Assembly (NCBI RefSeq): GCF_023284065.1
Contig: NZ_JAKIKP010000013.1
Location: 44,220 to 108,219 of the forward strand
Direction of reading: 5' to 3'
Source of the DNA: Shewanella gaetbuli
GTDB lineage: Bacteria; Pseudomonadota; Gammaproteobacteria; Enterobacterales; Shewanellaceae
DNA: 64,000 bases
Shown here in pieces: positions 1 through 8,487 of this stretch (its first letter is position 1; each line of letters starts with the position of its first letter). A model generated the notes under the pieces. That model had not been told where the DNA came from. It ran no database searches and worked only from the letters and a program-made list of their open reading frames with translations. A program made the translations under genes and the position numbers.

Positions 1-1139
1 TCAAAACGGGCATAATTCTGGCTTTGCTTAACCATATCGGTGAGTAGACTTAATATATGACTTTGCTGGTTTCGAGTCACTCTATCGACCTGACTTGCAG
101 CAAATAACACTTTGTCAATTTTGGGTGAAAATAACCGCTTAAGTAGACTTGACTGACCAAACTGAAAACTTTCCATAATACTATTTAATGCCAGTCCCAT
201 ATCATGAAACTGCTTTGAACCATGATTAAGTGCGTTTAAGCAATCCACTAGCACTATTTGACGGTCAAATTTTGCAAAATGATCTTTGTAAAAAGGTTTA
301 ACAACCTTACCAACGTATTCTTGATAACGTTTTTTAAGCACCTGATAGTAGCTGCCGCTAGCAGAGTTTTGTAATTCAACATGCTCCATTGGGCTAACGG
401 CTAACAAAGGGAAAAACGTCAATAGAGGGGTATTTTCAAACTCACCTGGCAATAACATTCGTCCCGGTTGAGCAAAATAAAATCCTTTATTGTTAACGAC
501 ATCTTGTAGAATTTGCTGATAAATTCCTGCTACGTTTTTAAGCACTTGTTCATCCGCTGGAGCCGATAAATCAATTTTGGCAACTTTCTCAACAAATTCA
601 GTGTATTGATCTGCACTTTTGAGCCTAACAATAGCTTGCTGCTGACTTAAACACCATGCTGTAAAGTTTTGTTTTAACATGGGTAAATCAAGCAGCCACT
701 CACCCGGATAATCAACAATATCGAGGTACAATGTGGCTGAGTCAGTAAGCTTTGCCAGTACGCCAACCTCTGGTTGATATTTTATCGCTAAACGTAATTC
801 AGTAATATTACGGGTAGATGCAGGCCATTGTGGTGGTTGCTGAACAAATGACAGCATACTGCCAACATAGTCAAAACTAGCAATATTCAAGTCGGGTTGC
901 AGAGTCCGTTTTACGGCAATTAAACGTCTATCTCGAGCCACTTGCCATAAAGGTAAAGGATTGCTCTTGAAATTAAGCCCAGCATGAAGTAATTGATTCA
1001 CTAACCCAGTAATAAAGGCCGTTTTACCTGCTCCAGATAAGCCTGTAACAGCAAGGCGAACATGGCGATCTGTGCTTCTATGAATTAAAGATTGTGCAGA
1101 TTGAGTGAGCTTGGAGAACGATTTGTCCAGTAGATTCAT
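1..1139 (-). CDS. ycjX: YcjX-family P-loop ATPase, partial (C-terminus beyond window)
   Basis: The reading frame opens with ATG at 1139 and runs off the left edge, so about 379 N-terminal codons are present and the C-terminus is missing. A Walker A motif GLSGAGKT lies at residues 33-40, right after a short amphipathic N-terminus, as in the DUF463/YcjX family of stress-related P-loop proteins. It follows pspC by 45 bp on the same strand, and ycjX is a classical member of psp operons, so the context supports the name. Its biochemical role is not well defined; membrane-stress duty is inferred from the operon. A ycjF-like partner would be expected just outside the window. Confidence 0.9.
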   Translation of the reverse strand, partial: MNLLDKSFSKLTQSAQSLIHRSTDRHVRLAVTGLSGAGKTAFITGLVNQLLHAGLNFKSNPLPLWQVARDRRLIAVKRTLQPDLNIASFDYVGSMLSFVQQPPQWPASTRNITELRLAIKYQPEVGVLAKLTDSATLYLDIVDYPGEWLLDLPMLKQNFTAWCLSQQQAIVRLKSADQYTEFVEKVAKIDLSAPADEQVLKNVAGIYQQILQDVVNNKGFYFAQPGRMLLPGEFENTPLLTFFPLLAVSPMEHVELQNSASGSYYQVLKKRYQEYVGKVVKPFYKDHFAKFDRQIVLVDCLNALNHGSKQFHDMGLALNSIMESFQFGQSSLLKRLFSPKIDKVLFAASQVDRVTRNQQSHILSLLTDMVKQSQNYARF

Positions 1140-1158
1140 TGGCCCTTCCAAATGACAC

Positions 1159-1178
1159 AAGGGCGGAAGACCGCCCTT
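1159..1178 (-). terminator. GC-rich hairpin between pspC and ycjX
   Basis: An 8-bp perfect stem (AAGGGCGG / CCGCCCTT) with a 4-nt loop sits just after the pspC stop codon. No strong T-run follows on the minus strand, so it may reduce read-through into ycjX or protect the pspABC 3' end rather than stop transcription. Confidence 0.45.
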
Positions 1179-1184
1179 TAATGC

Positions 1185-1580
1185 TTATAGATTATTGATT
1201 TGGCGTTTCAAATCAAATGTATCTGATGTGACATGGGTTTCAAGCTTGCGTAAACGTAACTCTAAACTTGAAAATTGACTGTTCACATCGTGCAATGCTT
1301 GCTTCGCCCCCAGACCAGATTGCCAAACTTTCTTTTTAATCTCAATTTCTTTGTGGTTATCTTCAAATTGATGGCTTTTAGGTTTTACATCTAGAATCAT
1401 CCACATAGCGATGTAAATTACAAAAATTACCCCTGAGCCTCCCAATAAAAAGATTGATAATGCAACAACGCGAACTAACCACACTTCAAAGTTAAAAAAG
1501 TCAGCGACTCCAGCACATACCCCTGCTATTTTACCTTTTTGTGGTACCCGGTATAAGGTACGTCTATCAGACTCGCTCAT
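1185..1580 (-). CDS. pspC: Phage shock protein C (inner-membrane stress sensor)
   Basis: The 131-aa protein has the PspC domain at its N-terminus: the GKIAGVCAGVADFF segment (about residues 16-29) followed by a long hydrophobic transmembrane stretch at about residues 34-62. The C-terminal half is charged and probably coiled coil. PspC, with PspB, senses inner-membrane damage and is known to release PspF from PspA inhibition. The gene overlaps the pspB stop region by 14 bp, which indicates translational coupling. Length and architecture match the family. Confidence 0.93.
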   Translation of the reverse strand: MSESDRRTLYRVPQKGKIAGVCAGVADFFNFEVWLVRVVALSIFLLGGSGVIFVIYIAMWMILDVKPKSHQFEDNHKEIEIKKKVWQSGLGAKQALHDVNSQFSSLELRLRKLETHVTSDTFDLKRQINNL

Positions 1581-1806
1581 GCTTAGTTCTCCACTCTGGT
1601 GACTCAGTATCTAAAATAGCTTCCAAGGTCTCTATTCTATGATGCATTTTGTCGGCTTTATGTATTAGCTCATTTAGCTGGGTAAATTCTTCTTCCGTGA
1701 GTCCTTGGCTCACTTGTCGCTTACTGCGGTAGTGAAGAACCAACCAAATTGGCGCCACCACGACCATAAATATAATAATGGGGGCAATAAGAAGATCCAT
1801 GTCCAT
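1567..1806 (-). CDS. pspB: Phage shock protein B
   Basis: This 79-aa protein has one N-terminal transmembrane helix (about residues 5-26, ending in the PIWLVLHY segment typical of PspB) and a charged, helical cytoplasmic tail. It acts with PspC at the inner membrane to signal stress. The start at 1806 has an AGGTGAG-type ribosome-binding site immediately upstream; a second ATG two codons in cannot be excluded. It lies 19 bp downstream of pspA and overlaps pspC, fitting one pspABC transcript. Confidence 0.92.
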   Translation of the reverse strand: MDMDLLIAPIIIFMVVVAPIWLVLHYRSKRQVSQGLTEEEFTQLNELIHKADKMHHRIETLEAILDTESPEWRTKHERV

Positions 1807-1825
1807 AACTCACCTCTGAAAAAAT

Positions 1826-2509
1826 TTATGCTTTAGATTTAGGTTGTTTTTTAGCGTTAACTTTAGCTTTTAATGCGGCTAATTCATCATTAATTGAATC
1901 TTCAGCTTCTAGTGCTGCAAACTCATCCGCTAAAGTTGACTTTTTACCCAAGTCATAAGCATCAACTTGCGCTTCAAGTCCTTCTACACGACGCTCATAT
2001 TGCTCAAACTTCATCATTGCATCATCAATTTTGCTTGAATCAAGCTGCTTTTTTACTTCTAAACGCGAAGTGGCTGTTTGATTACGCATAATAATGGTTT
2101 TCTGACGAGCTCTGGCATCATTAAGCTTTTCTTGTAATTGGGCGACTTCATCTTTAAGACGCGCAATATGCTCTTCAACAACTTGCAATTCAGCTTCCAA
2201 ACTGTCTAGTAAGGTGGCCGTTTTTTGCTTTTCAACTAAAGCTGCTTTAGCTAAGTCTTCACGATCTTTAGATAGCGCCAGCTCCGCTTTATCTTGCCAA
2301 TCTTGTACTTGTGTTTGTACTCGACTGATTCGACGAAGTAACTCTTTCTTTTCGGCTAATACTTTAGCTGAGGTTGAACGAACTTCGACTAATGTGTCTT
2401 CCATTTCTTGAATAATCAGGCGAACCATTTTTTCTGGATCTTCAGCCTTATCAAGAATAGCGCTGATATTAGAATTTACTATGTCAGCAAAGCGAGAGAA
2501 TATTCCCAT
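1826..2509 (-). CDS. pspA: Phage shock protein A (ESCRT-III-like membrane effector and PspF inhibitor)
   Basis: The 227-aa protein begins MGIFSRFADI and is almost entirely helical coiled coil, as in the PspA/IM30/Vipp1 family. PspA binds and inhibits the activator PspF in unstressed cells and oligomerises on damaged inner membrane under stress. The chosen ATG at 2509 has a GAGG ribosome-binding site and matches the family N-terminus. An in-frame start 18 codons upstream lies inside the promoter region and is rejected. A sigma-54-like promoter is at 2552-2568. Confidence 0.96.
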   Translation of the reverse strand: MGIFSRFADIVNSNISAILDKAEDPEKMVRLIIQEMEDTLVEVRSTSAKVLAEKKELLRRISRVQTQVQDWQDKAELALSKDREDLAKAALVEKQKTATLLDSLEAELQVVEEHIARLKDEVAQLQEKLNDARARQKTIIMRNQTATSRLEVKKQLDSSKIDDAMMKFEQYERRVEGLEAQVDAYDLGKKSTLADEFAALEAEDSINDELAALKAKVNAKKQPKSKA

Positions 2510-2551
2510 AATATGTTCCTCAAAGTGTAATGTGGATGTCAGATGAATTAA

Positions 2552-2568
2552 TACACTAACCATGCCAA
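2552..2568 (-). promoter_or_regulatory. Sigma-54 (RpoN)-type promoter of pspABC
   Basis: Read on the minus strand, TTGGCATG-N5-TGTA matches the -24 element TTGGCAYR closely and the -12 element with GT in place of GC, at the correct spacing (12 bp from GG to GT). It lies 43 bp upstream of the pspA ATG, leaving a leader of about 30 nt. The neighbouring gene pspF encodes the dedicated sigma-54 activator. The motif is seen; its activity is inferred. Confidence 0.75.
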
Positions 2569-2688
2569 CTTTAACTAATTCTACATTATCAATAACTTAA
2601 TGCGTACGGTATGTTTTTCTTTATTTATTATGACTAGCCTACTATTATATTTTTAACCAATAATTAGTGTAAAAGACTAACAAATACT

Positions 2689-3768
2689 GTGAATAAACAA
2701 TTTGAGCAAGACAATCTAATTGGTCAATCTAACGCATTACTCGAAGTTTTAGAACATGTATCTAAGGCTGCACCTTTATCAAAACCAGTATTAATTATTG
2801 GTGAGCGCGGTACGGGTAAAGAGTTAATTGCAGAAAGATTACACTATTTATCAAGCCGCTGGGATCAAAACTTCATTAAGCTAAACTGTTCTTCTTTAAG
2901 CGAAAACTTATTAGAGAGTGAGTTATTTGGTCACGAGTCTGGTGCATTTACTGGCGCAAAAGGTAAGCATGAGGGGCGGTTTGAACGTGCCGATGGCGGA
3001 ACCTTATTTTTAGATGAGCTGGCTAACACATCAGGGTTGATTCAAGAGAAATTATTACGCGTTATCGAATATGGTGAATTCGAACGTGTGGGTGGCAGCA
3101 AAACAGTACAAACCGATGTTAGGCTAATTTGTGCTGCAAATGAAGATCTTCCAGCGCTCGCAGAGGCAGGTGAGTTTAGGGCCGACTTACTTGACAGGTT
3201 GGCTTTTGATGTTATTACTTTGCCCCCACTTCGTTGCCGAACAGAAGATATAATGGATTTGGCAGAGTACTTTGCGGTGAGTATGGCTCGCCAATTAAAA
3301 CTTGATTACTTTGGTGGGTTCAGCCCATTAGCAACAGAACAACTTCTTAGTTATAGCTGGCCAGGAAATATTCGCGAACTCAAAAATGTTGTTGAACGTA
3401 GTGTTTATCGTGAAGGTGCCGATGGACAAGAGATTGACCATATTATTTTGGACCCATTCGCTTCGCCCTATCGTCCACAAAAACGAGTCAAAACTATAGA
3501 AAGGCAAGCCAGTAGTAGTGTCCCTGTCATTGATTCCACGTCCATTGAAACAACAGAGCCAGTGATTGACGAGCCCCAAGCGCCAAAAAACATCAAGCCC
3601 ACTATTACGTTTCCTATCAACTTTAAAGAGTATACTGAAAAACAAGAAGTGGAATTACTTCAACTCGCATTGGCTGAAAGCCAATTTAACCAAAAGAAAA
3701 CTGCTGAAAACCTTGGTTTGAGTTACCATCAATTACGCGGCATTCTCAAAAAATATAATTTACTCTAA
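2689..3768 (+). CDS. pspF: Sigma-54-dependent psp operon activator PspF
   Basis: The 359-aa bacterial enhancer-binding protein has no receiver domain. Its AAA+ domain starts near residue 10 with Walker A GERGTGKE, the sigma-54 contact loop GAFTGA and the Walker B region GTLFLDE. A Fis-type helix-turn-helix is at the C-terminus (KKTAENLGLSYHQLRGILKKY). It is about 30 residues longer than E. coli PspF because of a linker at about residues 260-310. The start is a GTG at 2689 with a weak ribosome-binding site. It is divergent from pspA, whose product keeps it inactive. Confidence 0.95.
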   Translation: MNKQFEQDNLIGQSNALLEVLEHVSKAAPLSKPVLIIGERGTGKELIAERLHYLSSRWDQNFIKLNCSSLSENLLESELFGHESGAFTGAKGKHEGRFERADGGTLFLDELANTSGLIQEKLLRVIEYGEFERVGGSKTVQTDVRLICAANEDLPALAEAGEFRADLLDRLAFDVITLPPLRCRTEDIMDLAEYFAVSMARQLKLDYFGGFSPLATEQLLSYSWPGNIRELKNVVERSVYREGADGQEIDHIILDPFASPYRPQKRVKTIERQASSSVPVIDSTSIETTEPVIDEPQAPKNIKPTITFPINFKEYTEKQEVELLQLALAESQFNQKKTAENLGLSYHQLRGILKKYNLL

Positions 3769-3777
3769 GGCGGCGAT

Positions 3778-3813
3778 TGTGGTTTTATTTTCCTACACCC
3801 AAAAATAACCACA
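3778..3813 (+). terminator. Imperfect hairpin after pspF
   Basis: TGTGG-TTTTATTTT pairs with AAAAATAA-CCACA across a short loop, starting 10 bp after the pspF stop. The stem is AT-rich with one bulge and no clear U-tract follows, so termination is only possible. Confidence 0.35.
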
Positions 3814-3937
3814 TCTTGTGGCGTTACAATATCAACAACAGTGAAATTATCTGCTAAAACAAATTAATAACTTGTTTGCTACCTAGATATTTACACTGCT
3901 AAAATAACTAATCTGATCCATCAAAAATGAAACTGCC

Positions 3938-5566
3938 ATGACATTGTTCTGGAAATTAACACCCAAGACTTTACTTTGTGCCGCAGTAGGCATGTTAGTG
4001 AGCGCTTGCGGCCAAGCCACCCTTCCCCCTGGATTGGTGTATTGTAGTGAAGGAAATCCAGAAAGCTTTAACCCTCAAGTTGTCACCTCTGGCACGACAA
4101 TAGATGCCACCTCACATCAATTGTATAGTCGCTTAGTCAATTATGATGTTGAAAAAGGTGATATCACCCCAGGGCTCGCAACTGATTGGTATATCAGCAA
4201 TGATGGCCTGAATTACACATTCAATTTAAGACATAATGTGCAGTTTCATCATACTGACTTTTTTAAACCTCAAAGAGCATTCAATGCTGACGATGTGTTG
4301 TTCTCTTTTGAACGGATCATTAACAAACAACACCCTTATCACTTTGTCAGCAGAACCGGCTACCCTTTCTTTCAGAGTATTGGTTTTGAATCATTAATTT
4401 CCTCCATTGAAAAAGTGAATGAATATCAAATCGTTTTTAAACTCAATAGAAAGGACGCGTCGTTTTTATCAAACTTAGCTACTGATTTTGCCATCATATT
4501 ATCCCGTGAATATGCTGATCAACTTTTGATTGAGGGTGAACCGGAAAAAATTGACCTGCAACCGATCGGCACAGGGCCATTTCAATTAAATCAATATGTG
4601 AAAAATGAATTTATTCGCTACACTAAAAACCCACAGTATTGGCTAGGTGATATTGATATAGAGCATTTAGTATTTGATATTACGCCTAAAAGCACCTCAC
4701 GTTTAGCTAAGTTAATTACCGGAGATTGTAGTGTATCGGCACTTCCTAAAGCGGGAGAGTTGGCGATTATTGATCAACATAGCCACATAAAAGTAGACGC
4801 AAAGCCAGGATTAAACGTGGCCTTTTGGGCTCTTAACACCCAAAAACCTCCCTTAAATAATATTTCAGTAAGAAGAGCGCTAGCTCATGCCATTGATAAA
4901 CAAAATATCCTTGATGTTGTTTATAATGATATTGCGGTTGAGGCCACAGGTATATTACCCCCAACATCTTGGGCTTATTCAAATAATTTACCTGCCAATA
5001 ATTATGATCCAGCTAAAGCAAAAAACTTATTAGATAAAGCGGGAGTAAAAGATTTAGTTATCAACTTATGGGCGATGCCAGTTGCTCGAATCTATAACCC
5101 GAATGCATTGAAAACAGCAGAGCTAATTCAAGCTGATCTTGCCAATGTGGGCGTGAAAGTGAATATTATTACCTATGATTGGAGCATCTTCACTCAAAAG
5201 CTCGTCAGTGAAGATTACGATTCGGTTCTAATTGGTTGGAATGCTGATAATAGCGACCCAGATAACTTTTTTACCCCTCTACTCAGTTGCTCTGCGCTAG
5301 AGTCGAATAATAATCGCTCTAAGTGGTGCCAGAAAGACTTTGACCACCTGTTAACGCTAGCACAAAACACCACCAATAGAGCCGACCGAAAATCATACTA
5401 TCAAGCCGCTGAAGCCATTTTAAGTGATCAAGTGCCCTTGATCCCAATAGCCCATGCCGAAAAAGTTTTATTAAAACGCAATAATATTACCTCTATGCAA
5501 GTGAGGCCTTATGGCGGAATTGCGTTTGCAAAAATCAAACACAATGCTCAACAAGGAAATCAATAA
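3938..5566 (+). CDS. sapA: Peptide ABC transporter substrate-binding protein SapA, predicted lipoprotein
   Basis: The 542-aa protein belongs to solute-binding family 5 (DppA/OppA/SapA). The N-terminus is a lipoprotein signal: a hydrophobic stretch followed by LVSAC-G, with the acylated cysteine at about residue 24. The mature part has the family signature region (ADDVLFSFERI and following) and a long C-terminal lobe. It is the first gene of sapABCDF, which imports peptides, including antimicrobial peptides in enterics, and has been linked to potassium uptake there. Enteric SapA is a free periplasmic protein, so membrane anchoring would be a difference. The stop overlaps the sapB start (TAATG). 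Confidence 0.9.
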   Translation: MTLFWKLTPKTLLCAAVGMLVSACGQATLPPGLVYCSEGNPESFNPQVVTSGTTIDATSHQLYSRLVNYDVEKGDITPGLATDWYISNDGLNYTFNLRHNVQFHHTDFFKPQRAFNADDVLFSFERIINKQHPYHFVSRTGYPFFQSIGFESLISSIEKVNEYQIVFKLNRKDASFLSNLATDFAIILSREYADQLLIEGEPEKIDLQPIGTGPFQLNQYVKNEFIRYTKNPQYWLGDIDIEHLVFDITPKSTSRLAKLITGDCSVSALPKAGELAIIDQHSHIKVDAKPGLNVAFWALNTQKPPLNNISVRRALAHAIDKQNILDVVYNDIAVEATGILPPTSWAYSNNLPANNYDPAKAKNLLDKAGVKDLVINLWAMPVARIYNPNALKTAELIQADLANVGVKVNIITYDWSIFTQKLVSEDYDSVLIGWNADNSDPDNFFTPLLSCSALESNNNRSKWCQKDFDHLLTLAQNTTNRADRKSYYQAAEAILSDQVPLIPIAHAEKVLLKRNNITSMQVRPYGGIAFAKIKHNAQQGNQ

Positions 5567-6597
5567 TGTGGCGATACTTCTTCAGAAGAGTTAATTTATT
5601 TTTCGCAACCACATTAGTGATGATGGCAGTATTATTTTATGCCACTCACCAATTTCCGGTTGATGAAAGCTATGCGTTAAGTGGTATCTCTAATCCGTCG
5701 GCAGAACAACTCGAACACATTTCAGATGAGTTTAAACTCAATAGCAATAGCGTTGTTCAGTTTCTAGCTTATGTGGAACAGCGGTTCTCAGGCAATATGG
5801 GAATGTCAATTAATTCACAACAACCGGTCTTTGAAGAACTCAAAACCGTCTTGCCAGCCTCATTTGAGCTGTCTTTAGTTGCCGGATTAATTGCCCTGTT
5901 TTTGGGAGTCCCTATCGGAGTTATAGCCGCGCTAAGTAGCAATAAATTTGTTCAATGGAGTATCTTAGGGTTAACGCTGACAGGATATTCAATTCCGGTT
6001 TTTTGGCTGGGGTTAACGCTATCTTTATGGTTTGGTGTCAATCTGGGCTGGTTGCCTATATCAGGACAAATTAATTTACTTTATCAAATCAAACCGATTA
6101 CCGGTTTTATGCTGATTGATACTTTATTGTCTGACTCAAGCTATCGCATTCCTGCATTTGTTGATGCATTAATGCATTTAATTTTACCCGCCATTACATT
6201 AGCGGTGTTGCCTTTTACCTTAATTGTGCGCATTACCCGCCAAGCCATGTTACAAGTCATGAACCAAACATATATCCGTGCGGCTGAAGCAAGAGGCCTA
6301 CACACATTCACCATTATCATTAAACATGCGCTGCCAAATGCTATGATTCCAGTATTGAAAAGTATTGGTATCATGCTGGGTACATTCGCTTGTTATGGCA
6401 TTATTGTCGAAGTCATTTTCTCATGGCCTGGGGTGGGAAGCTGGTTAGTATCAGGGATTTATCAACGAGACTATACGGTTATCCAAGCCGGAATTTTATC
6501 CGTGTCATTATTGATTATCTTTTTAAGTATTTTAATTGAGTTTATTCATACAGCCATTAACCCTATGAGTAAAAAGGAACTGTATGCCACAAATTAA
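5566..6597 (+). CDS. sapB: Peptide ABC transporter permease SapB
   Basis: The 343-aa inner-membrane permease of the DppB/OppB class has an N-terminal helix, a periplasmic segment and the ABC-permease core from about residue 95. The EAA loop is ARGLHTFTIIIKHALPNAM (about residues 243-261), the contact with the ATPases. It begins at the overlapping TAATG junction with sapA and overlaps sapC by 14 bp, so the genes are translationally coupled. It probably forms a heterodimeric pore with SapC. Confidence 0.93.
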   Translation: MWRYFFRRVNLFFATTLVMMAVLFYATHQFPVDESYALSGISNPSAEQLEHISDEFKLNSNSVVQFLAYVEQRFSGNMGMSINSQQPVFEELKTVLPASFELSLVAGLIALFLGVPIGVIAALSSNKFVQWSILGLTLTGYSIPVFWLGLTLSLWFGVNLGWLPISGQINLLYQIKPITGFMLIDTLLSDSSYRIPAFVDALMHLILPAITLAVLPFTLIVRITRQAMLQVMNQTYIRAAEARGLHTFTIIIKHALPNAMIPVLKSIGIMLGTFACYGIIVEVIFSWPGVGSWLVSGIYQRDYTVIQAGILSVSLLIIFLSILIEFIHTAINPMSKKELYATN

Positions 6598-7474
6598 AAT
6601 CTACAAGCAGGACTATATTTCAACTCCTGCAGGCAGAGTGTGGAAAGCATTTTCCCATAATCCGTTTGCACTTGTTGGATTATGGGGGGTGGGTTTCTTA
6701 TTAGTGTTAGCACTGCTGGCACCTTTTATAGCCCCTTATGGTGCCAATGAGCAAAATCAACAAGTCTTGCTATTACCTCCCTCTTGGGACCCTGCCGGAC
6801 ATGTTGAGTATTTTCTGGGTACTGACGATTTAGGCCGTGATATTTTCAGCAGAATATTACATGGCGTACAAATGACCTTTGGAATGTCACTAGTGATTGT
6901 TAGCTGCGCCCTCTTCTTTGGTTTCATTATTGGTGCTATTTCAGGAATGATGCGAGGGCTAAAATCGAGTATTTTAGGCCACTTACTCGACGCCTTACTT
7001 TCTATTCCCTCATTGCTAATGGCTATTTTGGTGGTTGCAGTTATCGGTCCGGGATTAAGTAATGTGTTTTGGGCGGTTGGTATTGCGATGGTGCCCCAAT
7101 TTATCCGCACCATTCATCAAGCGGTCCATGATGAGTTGCAAAAAGAATATGTGACCGCAGCAAGATTAGATGGCGCGAATGATCTGCAAATTTTGCTGTA
7201 CGTGATTATGCCCAATGTATGGGAAGTGCTGATTATCCAGGTTACGATGGCTATTTCTGCTGCTATTTTGGATATTGCCGCTCTTGGCTTTTTAAATTTG
7301 GGCGCTCAAGCTCCAAGCCCTGAATGGGGGGCAATGGTTGCCCAAGGCTTAGATAACTTGCTTCTAGCACCATGGACAGTAACCATTCCCGGTGTAGCCA
7401 TTTTATTTAGTGTACTTGCCGTAAACCTTGTAGGTGATGGCTTACGCTCTGCAATTGCACCGATAAGAAAATAA
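6584..7474 (+). CDS. sapC: Peptide ABC transporter permease SapC
   Basis: The 296-aa permease of the DppC/OppC class has the N-terminal OppC segment (HNPFALVGLWGV), the family motif GTDDLGRDIFSR at about residues 81-92, five or six hydrophobic segments and the EAA loop region AARLDGANDLQILLYVIMPN. It overlaps sapB at its start and is followed after 2 bp by sapD. It partners SapB in the inner membrane. Confidence 0.93.
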   Translation: MPQIKIYKQDYISTPAGRVWKAFSHNPFALVGLWGVGFLLVLALLAPFIAPYGANEQNQQVLLLPPSWDPAGHVEYFLGTDDLGRDIFSRILHGVQMTFGMSLVIVSCALFFGFIIGAISGMMRGLKSSILGHLLDALLSIPSLLMAILVVAVIGPGLSNVFWAVGIAMVPQFIRTIHQAVHDELQKEYVTAARLDGANDLQILLYVIMPNVWEVLIIQVTMAISAAILDIAALGFLNLGAQAPSPEWGAMVAQGLDNLLLAPWTVTIPGVAILFSVLAVNLVGDGLRSAIAPIRK

Positions 7475-7476
7475 TT

Positions 7477-8487
7477 ATGCCATTACTTGATATTAAAAAC
7501 TTGACCATTGAACTAGATACTGATGCTGGCAGAATTGCCGTGTTAGAAAAAGTTAGCTTAACCATGAATCCAGGAGAAATTCATGGTTTAGTCGGTGAGT
7601 CAGGCTCAGGGCGCAGTGTATTAACTAAGGCTATTCTGGGGATTTTAGGCTCTAATTGGCATGTTATTGCAGATCGGATGATGTTTGATGGTAAAAACTT
7701 ACTTGAACTCACCGCTAAAGAGCGTCGCTATTTAATGGGATGCGACATGGCTATGATTTTTCAAGATCCATCTGGCAGCCTTGACCCTGTAAAAACTGTG
7801 GGTAGCCAATTAATTGAAGCAATGGTTCCCAACAAAAATATTCCTTTCTGGCGTCGCTCCAAAGATACCTATTTAAATGCTCAAAAGTGGCTGCATAAAG
7901 TCGGCATTAAAAGCCCTAAAGCGTTAATGAAATGCTACCCTTGGGAGTTATCTGATGGAGAATGCCAAAAAGTGATGATAGCTATGGCAGTAGCTAACCA
8001 CCCTAAGTTATTAATTGCCGACGAGCCTACCAACTCAATGGAACTTAATACTCAGGCACAAATTTTTAGGTTGTTATCACAATTAAACCAGCTACAAAAT
8101 GTGTCGATATTATTAGTCAGTCACGAATTAGAAACCCTGGTTAAATATTGTAAAAACCTCACAGTGCTATACGGCGGACAGATGATGGAGTCAGGTTTAA
8201 CCACCGATCTTGTGGCAGCCCCTTTTCACCCCTATACCCGCTCGTTATTGAAAAACTTACCAGACTATACCGGTAAAATTAAACATAAAGCCGATTTACC
8301 GACGCTACAGGGTTCTGCACCATCAATACAAAACTTACCCGCGGGATGCAGACTTGGCCCAAGGTGTCCTGAAGCTAAACGACAATGTGTTAAGCAACCC
8401 AGTGTTGAAATTTATAAAGATCGTGCTTTTGCATGCCATTTCCCTTATCAAGACGAGCAAGAATCTGATGACGACACCTTTGCTTAA
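7477..8487 (+). CDS. sapD: Peptide ABC transporter ATPase SapD with altered Walker A
   Basis: The 336-aa ABC ATPase ends with the oligopeptide/dipeptide C-terminal region (GCRLGPRCP with further cysteines, about residues 285-325). The Walker A sequence is GESGSGRS at residues 40-47: the normally invariant lysine is arginine (codon CGC at 7612-7614). The ABC signature is the degenerate LSDGECQK, as in enteric SapD, and Walker B is LLIADEPTNSME. The gene overlaps sapF by 20 bp. The arginine suggests that this site binds or hydrolyses ATP poorly and that the pair may be asymmetric, with SapF as the main motor. Confidence 0.93.
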   Translation: MPLLDIKNLTIELDTDAGRIAVLEKVSLTMNPGEIHGLVGESGSGRSVLTKAILGILGSNWHVIADRMMFDGKNLLELTAKERRYLMGCDMAMIFQDPSGSLDPVKTVGSQLIEAMVPNKNIPFWRRSKDTYLNAQKWLHKVGIKSPKALMKCYPWELSDGECQKVMIAMAVANHPKLLIADEPTNSMELNTQAQIFRLLSQLNQLQNVSILLVSHELETLVKYCKNLTVLYGGQMMESGLTTDLVAAPFHPYTRSLLKNLPDYTGKIKHKADLPTLQGSAPSIQNLPAGCRLGPRCPEAKRQCVKQPSVEIYKDRAFACHFPYQDEQESDDDTFA

